A DNA stretch of 64,000 nt from Porcincola intestinalis (GTDB taxonomy: Bacteria; Bacillota; Clostridia; Lachnospirales; Lachnospiraceae): NCBI RefSeq assembly GCF_009696445.1, contig NZ_VULZ01000004.1, positions 62,001-126,000 of the forward strand, in the 5' to 3' direction. Positions 1 to 7,733 of the stretch are shown one piece after another (position 1 is the stretch's first letter; each line of letters opens with the position of its first letter). The translations under genes and the position numbers were made by a program. A model generated the notes under the pieces. It worked only from the letters and a program-made list of their open reading frames with translations. It ran no database searches and had not been told where the DNA came from.

Positions 1-1134
1 CCCAATCAGCAGGACGAAGAACAGCAGCATGAACATAAATGGATAAAGTTCGAGCCTGGACGCTCCGCCGAGCTTCTTCCCGAAGAACGCATTGCCAAGC
101 GCCCCCATCACTCTTACAGCCTTTTGAATAGAAGGCTCCCCCGCGTTCAGCAGCTTCTTTACAGATGCAGGGAAAATCCCGGGGACATAGCCCTTGCAGA
201 TCAGGAGGAGAAATGCTCCTGCACCTGCTACGACAAGGAGCAGAAGAGCAGCTTCCACAACACCTGTCCTCACACGAAACCTTCTATCACGAAATCTTAT
301 GTTTTCGATGATCCTCTCTGTAAGTAAAAACAACGCAACGATCAGCGCCATCAGAGCGCCCACATAGGACTTCAGAAATACCAGCGTAAGGAGACCTGCC
401 ACCAGAACGATCGTCTCCTGCTTCCTGCGTTCCTCTTTCCTGTTCAGCCACCAGCCTGCAAGCCCGCCTGCCCAGGCGGCCGCCGGAAGATCTGTATACA
501 ATGTTTTATAAGGATACAGATAAAGCGAATAAAGCGACACAAACAGAATCATACTGTATAGAAGAACAGACTTCCATTCTTTCTTACCCTTGTAAGACCA
601 GGGCAATAGCAGCCCAATCCACAGCATCAGAAAAGAAGCCGCATACATCCCTTGTTCACTGTATCCGGTCAGCTTCTGGAAGAAAAGCTGGAAGAACGAT
701 GCCGCATAAAACTGCCCTGCGATTCCGATCTCCGTCCAGTTAACCAGACGGTCCTGTTTCTCCATATACCGAACTGTTGCTCCCCACAGATGGAATTCAT
801 CGATGTGCTGAAGCGGTGCATGCCAGAACATAGCCATTCCATAGAGTAAAACCAGCACAAGTATCCAGAATACCGGTACGTTCCATGCATTCCCGATATC
901 TCGTCCCCGGATTTCAGCGATCAGATTCCAAAAGAGACCAACGACACCCAGCACCACCAAAATCGCTTGTCCATAGAAAAAGGTTCCTGTCTTTCCACTT
1001 AGAAAAAGAAGCCCCACCACAACCGAAACCGCCAGAAACATTCCTTCGCCAAACCTGACTCGCAGTAAACGCATCAGGAGAACCGCTATTCCTGACAGAA
1101 TGAAAAATCCCGGGATCATCATCAGTATGTTCAT
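1..1134 (-). CDS. Polytopic membrane protein, GT-C-like (3' end beyond window)
   Basis: Reading from the ATG at 1134 the frame stays open for 378 codons to base 1, so the C-terminus lies outside the window. The product is almost entirely hydrophobic segments (NILMMIPGFFILSGIAVLLM at the start, many more after). Between early membrane segments there is an extracytoplasmic-looking stretch HAPLQHIDEFHLWGATVRYM; an acidic DE motif in the first loop is typical of GT-C polyprenyl-phosphate-sugar dependent glycosyltransferases. A GGAAG site precedes the start by about 6 bases. It follows rfbA in the same direction but an intrinsic terminator lies between them, so it may need its own promoter or readthrough. 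A role in assembling or decorating the surface polysaccharide is inferred from position and topology; no family is recognised with certainty. Confidence 0.7.
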   Translation of the reverse strand, partial: MNILMMIPGFFILSGIAVLLMRLLRVRFGEGMFLAVSVVVGLLFLSGKTGTFFYGQAILVVLGVVGLFWNLIAEIRGRDIGNAWNVPVFWILVLVLLYGMAMFWHAPLQHIDEFHLWGATVRYMEKQDRLVNWTEIGIAGQFYAASFFQLFFQKLTGYSEQGMYAASFLMLWIGLLLPWSYKGKKEWKSVLLYSMILFVSLYSLYLYPYKTLYTDLPAAAWAGGLAGWWLNRKEERRKQETIVLVAGLLTLVFLKSYVGALMALIVALFLLTERIIENIRFRDRRFRVRTGVVEAALLLLVVAGAGAFLLLICKGYVPGIFPASVKKLLNAGEPSIQKAVRVMGALGNAFFGKKLGGASRLELYPFMFMLLFFVLLIG

Positions 1135-1163
1135 ATCGCTTCCGATCCTTTCACTTGACACAA

Positions 1164-1206
1164 AACAAAAATCGGCGCAACCACACTGATCTCAACGGGC
1201 TGCGCC
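1164..1206 (-). terminator. Rho-independent terminator after rfbA
   Basis: On the minus strand GGCGCAGCC pairs with GGTTGCGCC (9 bp with one G-U pair) around a loop of about 15 bases, followed by ATTTTTGTTTTG. It begins about 13 bases past the rfbA stop. Confidence 0.8.
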
Positions 1207-1218
1207 AGAATTATCTAC

Positions 1219-2103
1219 TTACTCTGCATCTTCCTGCTCCGCGGCAATCCCGTACAGGTACTGTCCATACTGCGTCTTCTCAAGAGACTTCGCCTGTTCC
1301 AGCAGATTGTCGATTGTAATCCAGCGCTTTTTCAGCGCCACTTCCTCTATGCAGCCAATCATCTTCCCGCTCCGCTGCGCCTTCCGGATCTCTCCCGCAG
1401 CATCATACAGGCTGTCAGCCGTCCCTGCATCGAACCAGGAATATTCATCACCGAGTGTCACGACATTCAGCTCGCCCCGCTCCAGATACGCATTGTTTAC
1501 GGATGTAATCTCCAGCTCACCTCTTGCGGATGGCTTCACCTGCCGGGCAATGTCTACAACCCTGTTATCGTAAAAATAGAGCCCTGGAACAATATAGTTG
1601 GACTTCGGGTGCTTCGGCTTCTCCTCAATTGAAATCGCCTTCCCATCCTGGTCAAACTCCACAACGCCAAACGCCCTCGGGTCTGGGACATAGTATCCGA
1701 ATATCGTCGCACCCTTTCCGTTATCCAGCTTCGCTGCCGTCTTCAGTTTCCGGTTAAATACCGGCCCGAAGAAGATATTGTCACCAAGCGCCAGACATAC
1801 GGAATCGTCTCCGATAAAATCCGCTCCGATCAGAAATGCATCTGCAATGCCCCGCTGCACCTTCTGCTCTTTGTATTCAATCCGGATTCCAAGCTGCGAG
1901 CCGTCCCCAAGCAAATCCTGAAATGGCTGCACATCATCTGGCGGAACAATCACAAGGATGTCCCGGATTCCCGCCTGCATCAGCACTGATAGAGGATAAT
2001 AGATCATCGGTTTGTCGTACACCGGAAGCAGCGGTTTGCAGATCGGAAGTGTGATTGGATACAGCCGGGTTCCCTTACCCGCAGCCAAAATAATACCTTT
2101 CAT
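1219..2103 (-). CDS. rfbA: Glucose-1-phosphate thymidylyltransferase
   Basis: Makes dTDP-glucose from glucose 1-phosphate and dTTP, the first step to dTDP-L-rhamnose and other dTDP-deoxysugars. The 294-residue length is normal for RmlA/RfbA. The nucleotide-binding signature GIILAAGKGTRLYPIT is at residues 3-18, with the sugar-phosphate site KPMIYYPLS nearby, LGDNIFFG (metal and base contacts) around residue 110 and EEKPKHPKSNY around 160. It lies 49 bases after glf in the same direction and is followed by a terminator. The remaining dTDP-rhamnose genes (rfbB, rfbC, rfbD) are absent from this window, so they must be elsewhere or to the left. The start ATG is at 2103. Confidence 0.95.
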   Translation of the reverse strand: MKGIILAAGKGTRLYPITLPICKPLLPVYDKPMIYYPLSVLMQAGIRDILVIVPPDDVQPFQDLLGDGSQLGIRIEYKEQKVQRGIADAFLIGADFIGDDSVCLALGDNIFFGPVFNRKLKTAAKLDNGKGATIFGYYVPDPRAFGVVEFDQDGKAISIEEKPKHPKSNYIVPGLYFYDNRVVDIARQVKPSARGELEITSVNNAYLERGELNVVTLGDEYSWFDAGTADSLYDAAGEIRKAQRSGKMIGCIEEVALKKRWITIDNLLEQAKSLEKTQYGQYLYGIAAEQEDAE

Positions 2104-2152
2104 GCCTCATCCTCCATTCCTGATTCCCTCGTCAGACCAGCCCGCCGAATTC

Positions 2153-3316
2153 TCACTCGGCAAGCACTTTCCTGCTGAACTGCAGCGACGATGCTATAAC
2201 CTTATCCATATCATAATACCTGTATTCTCCAAGCCTCCCGCCGAACAATACCCTGTCCTCCCGATCGGCAAGTGTGCGATACCGTTTATACAGGTTTTCA
2301 TTCTTCTCATCATTGACCGGATAGTACGGCTCATCGCCCGGCTTCCACTCAGAAGAGTACTCGCGGGAGATCACTGTCTTCGGAAGGTCATTCCCATCCG
2401 AATCCTTTCCAAACTCAAACCACTTGTGTTCAATGATCCTTGTCCAAGGGGTCTCCCTGTCCGTGTAATTGACCGCTGCATTCCCCTGGAAGTTCGGGGT
2501 ATCAAGAAGCTCCGTCTCAAAGCGAACACTTCGGTATTCCAACGTTCCATGACTATAGTCATAAAATGCATCAATCGGTCCTGTGAAGACCACTTTCTCT
2601 GCAATCTGATTCCAGTGTTCTCTGTCCTTCAGATAGTCCTCATTCAGCCGGACCTCAATGCCCTCCAGCATCCTTTCGACCATCCGGGTGTATCCGCCCA
2701 CCGGAATCCCCTGGTACAGTGCGTTGAAATAATTGTTATCAAAGGTCAGACGCACCGGCAACCGACGAATGATGAATGCAGGAAGCTCCGTGCATGGTCT
2801 CCCCCACTGCTTTTCTGTATAGCCCTTGATCAGCTTCTCGTAGATATCTGTCCCGATCAGAGAAATCGCCTGTTCCTCCAGGTTCTTCGGCTCGAATGGC
2901 ACATCTGCAGACAGTCCCCTATCCTGCTGTTTCTTGGCTATATAATCCTTCTTCTGCTCTTCAATCTTTGCAGCTGCTTCCTGTGGTGTCACAACGCCCC
3001 ACATCTTGTTGAACGTATACATGTTAAAAGGAAGCGAGTACAGCTCCCCATGATAATTTGCAACAGGCGAGTTCGTAAAGCGGTTGAAAACAGCAAACCG
3101 GTTCACATAGTCCCACACTTCCTTGTCATTCGTGTGAAAAATATGCGCGCCATAACGGTGGACATGGATTCCTTCCACGTCCTCCGTATATACATTGCCG
3201 GCTATATTCGGCCGTTTGTCAATCACAAGAACCGACTTGCCTGCAGCCTTCGCCTCATGCGCAAAAGTAGCGCCAAACAGACCTGCCCCTACTACCAGGT
3301 AAGCATACTCTGACAT
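2153..3316 (-). CDS. glf: UDP-galactopyranose mutase
   Basis: FAD enzyme that converts UDP-galactopyranose to UDP-galactofuranose, the donor for Galf residues in surface glycans. At 387 residues it has the usual length. The Rossmann FAD motif VVGAGLFGATFA is at residues 8-19, the family-typical HIFHTNDKEVWDYVNRF is near residue 60, EKQWGRPCTELP is central, and GRLGEYRYYDMDKVI near the C-terminus is the second FAD and substrate motif. An AGGAG site precedes the ATG at 3316. It is the last-but-one gene of the polysaccharide locus, next to two DUF4422-containing enzymes. It implies that the exported polymer contains galactofuranose. Confidence 0.96.
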   Translation of the reverse strand: MSEYAYLVVGAGLFGATFAHEAKAAGKSVLVIDKRPNIAGNVYTEDVEGIHVHRYGAHIFHTNDKEVWDYVNRFAVFNRFTNSPVANYHGELYSLPFNMYTFNKMWGVVTPQEAAAKIEEQKKDYIAKKQQDRGLSADVPFEPKNLEEQAISLIGTDIYEKLIKGYTEKQWGRPCTELPAFIIRRLPVRLTFDNNYFNALYQGIPVGGYTRMVERMLEGIEVRLNEDYLKDREHWNQIAEKVVFTGPIDAFYDYSHGTLEYRSVRFETELLDTPNFQGNAAVNYTDRETPWTRIIEHKWFEFGKDSDGNDLPKTVISREYSSEWKPGDEPYYPVNDEKNENLYKRYRTLADREDRVLFGGRLGEYRYYDMDKVIASSLQFSRKVLAE

Positions 3317-3591
3317 GTTAATATTCTCCTATTATCCAGATTCAGGCTCTTGTTTTAACTTTCATATTAAAATGATTTAGGTCCCATAAGATCGTAGTGC
3401 TACTTCGATATAAAGTACTTTTCCATCTTTGCTCTGCTCTTTGACAAATGAATACTTTTCAGGAATCGATTGATTTTTCTGCTAGTCCCCAAGAGCCTGT
3501 GGATTGGTCAATGGTCGCCACTATAAAACTTTTTCCGCCCAAATCAAATATTATGTTAGTTTAGAAATTCGCTAAATCAATTAAAAACGAA
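3317..3591 (-). other. AT-rich spacer with a possible gene-end remnant
   Basis: 275 bases between the DUF4422-GT8 gene and glf. On the minus strand a 34-codon open stretch between an in-frame TAG and the TAA at 3379-3377 reads as charged protein-like sequence ending KVLYIEVALRSYGT, which could be the tail of a lost gene. No convincing terminator is seen. The spacer probably also holds a promoter for glf-rfbA, but no clear -35/-10 pair stands out. Confidence 0.3.
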
Positions 3592-5436
3592 TCAATTAAA
3601 AATTTTACTATAAATCACATCTAATATCGCTCTCCTATGGGTTCCAGCCGGAAAGACACGATTTACTATTGGCCTTGCTTTTGGAAATCCCCTCCACTCC
3701 TTTTTTGCAGCTACTGCTTCCTGATATGCCAAGCGTTGGATTAAGACTTCATAATAAATCGAATTTCTTGCGTACTTCCAGAATAATTCAGCATAATCTG
3801 AGTACGGTTGCTGCCATGGCTTATCAGGCCCTGCGTAGTGAATTATTTTAGGATGACTTCTAGCATCCATATACTCATCTCGTAAATATTTAGGCGCTCT
3901 GTTGATAATATTCGGAATACGTATTCCACGCCAATTTGTCATAACATTCCAAGACATATCTATAATCTTTGTTTTATCCTGTGCCAAAAAATTTAGTACA
4001 TCTTGATCAAGAAGCTGCCATTTGTATGATGCAGCGAATTCTAACATTTCTTTTGTACTGTACGTATCTCTGAATTCCTTTAAATTAAAAAGTAATACCC
4101 CAGCCTGAAAGTATTCGTACGGCTGTTTAATTTTTAGCACATTATCCATGTACTCTTTCTTATCTGGTTCAAATCCATTATACAAACCAGCTGTATCTGC
4201 ATCATGGCATCCTGCAAGTAGATAACCGTCTATATCTTCATTATAAAGCTCTGCCAAATCGGCATTCACAACAATATCCGAATCTAGATAGAGAACTTTA
4301 TCGTAATCAGGTAAGATACTGGGCATCAGCAATCTAAAGTATGTTTCTAATGCAAAGTGTCCCCGTAAAAATAAATGAGCAAATTGCTTCTCATATTTGC
4401 TTACATCAAGAAAACGCAATGATACATTATTAATGTCAGAAAACTGTTCAGAAAGTCTTCTCTTACTTTCTGGTGATATATCCCGATTCATGATAATAAT
4501 ATCGTAATTATAATAACTCGAAATATGATCCCTTATTGATAAAAGCAATGTTGACACATATGGAACATAATAATCATTTGCAGAAAGTGCTATTGCAATA
4601 TTATGTTCAGCGTACGCTGGTATAAGTTGAACTTCCGGATCTGTATTTAAAAAAGCAACTGTTTGAAGCTCTTTGATAGAATAGTCTCCATGGTCTTTTA
4701 AATACAAACAATATATATTCAACAATCTTTCTGCCAGATGTCCTGGTGTTCTGATTGCCTCTACTGAATAGTCTTTGTAATCTATTCTTTTATCACATTC
4801 TTTAAGTATGTCAAAGAGCCACTGACTATAGTTCTCAAAAATTTGTTTTTTCATAATGAACATGTTGTTTAAATAAGTCATATGTCCATTTTCATATTTT
4901 TCCGCATATTTAACAAAGTCCGGATATTTCTCATTTAGAACATCCATCATAATATCCAGATCAGTAGCATGTAAATATCCAGATCCCAGGTATTGCTCTC
5001 TCATATTTTTGCCCATATGGGGCATTTTCGTAATATCCTTTTTTTCGGGGAGTATAATATCATATCGTTCGATAAGAGATGATATTGTCTTCCCATCAAG
5101 TCCATATTTTTTTTCTGCTGAGCGATCAAGAATGTCTTCTACTACATTTCCCCAAATATCAGTTTTATACCTTTTCACTGTATTAAATGAGAGATATCTG
5201 CGATAATGAAAAAATCCGTAATAATCCTGATCAGTGATATTCTTCCATGCAAAATACTGTGCAGTTAACTCGCAATATCTCGGATTGCTTAATGATATAT
5301 TATCACCCACGTCATCGTATATCATCCCTTCAAAACGTTCCTTGCGCAATGCACTACCAACTTCAATCGGTTTTAAAATATCATTTTTTATGAAAGAGCA
5401 TTCTTTATGACAAGAAATAAAAATTGTACTTTTCAT
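3592..5436 (-). CDS. DUF4422 domain fused to family 8 glycosyltransferase
   Basis: A 614-residue cytosolic two-domain enzyme. Residues 1-265 are a DUF4422 domain with IFISCHKE, CELTAQYFAWKN, GFFHYRRYLSF and TPGHLAERLL. Residues 278-600 are a GT8 fold: IAIALSANDYYVPYVSTLLLSI opens the domain (shown here as two parts of one strand-helix unit) and LDSDIVV at about 384-390 is the DxD metal-binding motif. GT8 enzymes transfer glucose, galactose or related sugars with retention. The start chosen is the ATG at 5436, preceded by AAAGGAG and overlapping the wzt stop as ATGA, which indicates translational coupling to the exporter. An ATG 27 bases upstream is in frame but has no site. DUF4422 itself is common in capsule loci and may be a second transferase domain; that is inference. 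Confidence 0.85.
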   Translation of the reverse strand: MKSTIFISCHKECSFIKNDILKPIEVGSALRKERFEGMIYDDVGDNISLSNPRYCELTAQYFAWKNITDQDYYGFFHYRRYLSFNTVKRYKTDIWGNVVEDILDRSAEKKYGLDGKTISSLIERYDIILPEKKDITKMPHMGKNMREQYLGSGYLHATDLDIMMDVLNEKYPDFVKYAEKYENGHMTYLNNMFIMKKQIFENYSQWLFDILKECDKRIDYKDYSVEAIRTPGHLAERLLNIYCLYLKDHGDYSIKELQTVAFLNTDPEVQLIPAYAEHNIAIALSANDYYVPYVSTLLLSIRDHISSYYNYDIIIMNRDISPESKRRLSEQFSDINNVSLRFLDVSKYEKQFAHLFLRGHFALETYFRLLMPSILPDYDKVLYLDSDIVVNADLAELYNEDIDGYLLAGCHDADTAGLYNGFEPDKKEYMDNVLKIKQPYEYFQAGVLLFNLKEFRDTYSTKEMLEFAASYKWQLLDQDVLNFLAQDKTKIIDMSWNVMTNWRGIRIPNIINRAPKYLRDEYMDARSHPKIIHYAGPDKPWQQPYSDYAELFWKYARNSIYYEVLIQRLAYQEAVAAKKEWRGFPKARPIVNRVFPAGTHRRAILDVIYSKIFN

Positions 5437-6725
5437 AGCTGATCTCCTTTTGTTAAACTCCACTTATTTTCAATAGCAACAGGTCTCGACCCAAATGAAT
5501 ACTTTGCAGAAACGTGAAAATAGATAAAATGTGTCAAGCAATCGAAATCTTCCCCCTCCGGAGAACGAATTACCGCTTCTAGAATATACTCACCAGCTGC
5601 TAACGGTAGATGTGTCAATCGCATTGTCCCCTGCCAAATATGATCAAGATTTAAATAATACCCATACTGTAAATAGCTTTCAAATGACGCTAACCATATT
5701 CCGTCTTTTGTAATGATGTTAAATATCACATTTCCCTTCAGGTTCTTACGTTCAGATACAATTGAAAATGTAATATTAGCCTCTTCATTATAAAAAAACA
5801 TCCTACAAGGTTTCCCCCCCGCATCTCGAAGAGAGATCTCCTGAAATCTTGCAATCATGTTTCCAGATCTACGGGCACTACTACCTGCCTGGTTCGTAAT
5901 TTGCTTAATAGGATACTGGACATTAGGATCCTGAATAACAGTTTTAAAAAGCTCTGACTCCTCCATTCTCATCCTAGCTTGGGCCATATCATCCATTGCA
6001 GTTAAATAATCACTACATACCTGATATGCATCACCATCTCTGCGTATTTTACCCGCATCAAGCCAGATCACACGATCACATATGCTTTTAATTTGATCCA
6101 TTGAATGAGATACTATTACAATTGTTGTTCCAGCTTTTTTTATTTCCTCCATTTTATCGAAGCATTTTTTTTGAAAGTTAGCATCCCCGACAGCTAATAT
6201 TTCATCTACCAATAAAATATCGGCACTGACATTAATTGCTATTGAAAATGCCAGTCTCATATACATTCCTGAAGAATACGTTCTGACAGGACTATCAATA
6301 TACTCCTCTAGCTCAGAAAACCTAATAATATCGTCTAATCTCTCATCTATTTCGTGCTTTTTTAGTCCAAATATGGTAGCGTTAATGTAAATATTTTCTC
6401 TTCCTGTCATATCCGGATGAAATCCAGCTCCTAATTCAATCAAACTAGATATCTTCCCATGCATGTATATGGTTCCGGAATCTGGATATAGTATCTTATT
6501 CAATAACTTTAGTGTAGTGCTTTTCCCACATCCATTATGTCCGATTAATCCAAGGGCTTGCCCCTTTTTCACCGTAAAACTAACATCATTAAGTACTTGA
6601 TTCAAAACATAATTATGCCTTTTTCTAAACAGCACCCAATCCTTAAAAGTATGACTTTTGTCTTTATATATCCGAAAGTTCTTACTAACATGGTTTACTT
6701 CTATTGCAATTTTATTTGTGTTCAT
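5433..6725 (-). CDS. wzt: Polysaccharide ABC exporter ATPase with C-terminal sugar-binding domain
   Basis: Nucleotide-binding subunit of a Wzm/Wzt (TagH-like) exporter that moves a lipid-linked polysaccharide across the membrane. Walker A GHNGCGKST is at residues 62-70, the signature YSSGMYMRLAF at about 150, Walker B LLVDEILAVGD at 171-181 and the switch histidine in IVIVSHSMD near 206. Residues from about 285 to 430 form a beta-rich domain (RFQEISLRDAGGKP, LAAGEYILEAVI) like the Wzt C-terminal domain that binds the modified end of the polymer in chain-length-regulated systems. The gene overlaps wzm by one base (TAATG) and the next gene by four (ATGA), so all three are tightly coupled. Confidence 0.93.
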   Translation of the reverse strand: MNTNKIAIEVNHVSKNFRIYKDKSHTFKDWVLFRKRHNYVLNQVLNDVSFTVKKGQALGLIGHNGCGKSTTLKLLNKILYPDSGTIYMHGKISSLIELGAGFHPDMTGRENIYINATIFGLKKHEIDERLDDIIRFSELEEYIDSPVRTYSSGMYMRLAFSIAINVSADILLVDEILAVGDANFQKKCFDKMEEIKKAGTTIVIVSHSMDQIKSICDRVIWLDAGKIRRDGDAYQVCSDYLTAMDDMAQARMRMEESELFKTVIQDPNVQYPIKQITNQAGSSARRSGNMIARFQEISLRDAGGKPCRMFFYNEEANITFSIVSERKNLKGNVIFNIITKDGIWLASFESYLQYGYYLNLDHIWQGTMRLTHLPLAAGEYILEAVIRSPEGEDFDCLTHFIYFHVSAKYSFGSRPVAIENKWSLTKGDQL

Positions 6726-7498
6726 TACAGTTCCTCTGCAAAACGTTTTTTAATTTTATTGAACACTGAATACCCAATCATCAGTATTACAATACCCTCA
6801 ATGAGAGGAATCAAATATTCTCGCGGAGCAGTCCACCTATGAAAATATAGAATATCATGGTAGCATGTTATTACCTGTGTAAGTGGGTTTAAAAACAAAA
6901 TTCGTTTCATTGGATAAGTAACATCATCCAACGAATACATTATTGGAGTCGCCCAGATCCACGCCATAAGAACAACCTGTATAACATACTCCAAGTCACG
7001 AAAATACACAGTAATTGCCGATACAAAAAATGAAGCACCTAAGCACAAGATCAGTTCTATTAGAACAACAATCGGTAACAATACGATTTGGTCTGAAAAC
7101 CCAATTCCCGAAATAACTAGGAACACTGCCATGACTGCAAAAGATAGTAACATATTTATTAATTTTGCAATTACCTCTGATATTACTAGTACTTCTCTAG
7201 GAAAATATATTTTTTTCACCATTTCAGCATTGTAGATAATTGCTCCTGTTCCCTGTCCTAACGAGTCAGAAAAAAAGGTCCATGGTAATATTCCTGACAT
7301 TAGAAAAATATAGAAATTGGGCATATTGTTATGGAATATATTTGTAAAAACAAGAGAATATATTAAAATTTGAAAAAGCGGACCTAAAAAAGCCCACAAA
7401 AATCCAAGCACTGACTTCTCATATTTTCCACGCAGTTCACGTCTCACCAGACTCCAAATCATATCTCGATAGCTATAAATCTCTACTATATTTTTCAT
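6725..7498 (-). CDS. wzm: Polysaccharide ABC exporter permease
   Basis: Membrane subunit of the polysaccharide exporter, 257 residues with about six transmembrane segments, matching the ABC2-type Wzm/TagG family. The N-terminal cytoplasmic gate helix region MIWSLVRRELRGKYEKSVLGFLWAFLGP is typical (only the first half is diagnostic: LVRRELRGKYEKSVLG). It also contains the family GILPWTFFSDSLG and MYSLDDV segments. It pairs with wzt directly downstream. A weak GAGGT lies further from the ATG than usual. A promoter candidate lies about 145 bases upstream. Confidence 0.92.
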   Translation of the reverse strand: MKNIVEIYSYRDMIWSLVRRELRGKYEKSVLGFLWAFLGPLFQILIYSLVFTNIFHNNMPNFYIFLMSGILPWTFFSDSLGQGTGAIIYNAEMVKKIYFPREVLVISEVIAKLINMLLSFAVMAVFLVISGIGFSDQIVLLPIVVLIELILCLGASFFVSAITVYFRDLEYVIQVVLMAWIWATPIMYSLDDVTYPMKRILFLNPLTQVITCYHDILYFHRWTAPREYLIPLIEGIVILMIGYSVFNKIKKRFAEEL

Positions 7499-7643
7499 AT
7501 GTTCTATTTGCTACCTCAATTATCCATTATGCCAATAAAATCTATTCCTCTTTATTCCGCATACAACTTTCTATAACAATTCAATTATTAGAAGAAAAAC
7601 TATTATTTTTCTACCTAAAGAACCATACTCCAAAGTATACCCT

Positions 7644-7673
7644 ATAATACTTAAGGCTAATGTTATATATCAA
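7644..7673 (-). promoter_or_regulatory. Candidate promoter for wzm-wzt
   Basis: On the minus strand TTGATA and TATTAT are separated by 18 bases, in the 235-base gap upstream of wzm. No other strong signal is seen in the gap, which is AT-rich. Confidence 0.45.
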
Positions 7674-7733
7674 CTATATGCGCTAGAAAAAGAACAACCA
7701 CAGGTTCCCAAATAAATAATGCGTCCACCTTTC

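Noticed and set aside
2012-3313. Long open frame of 433 codons on the plus strand opposite glf
   Set aside because: It is antisense to a complete, well-conserved glf with all motifs, has no ribosome site and encodes no recognisable sequence.
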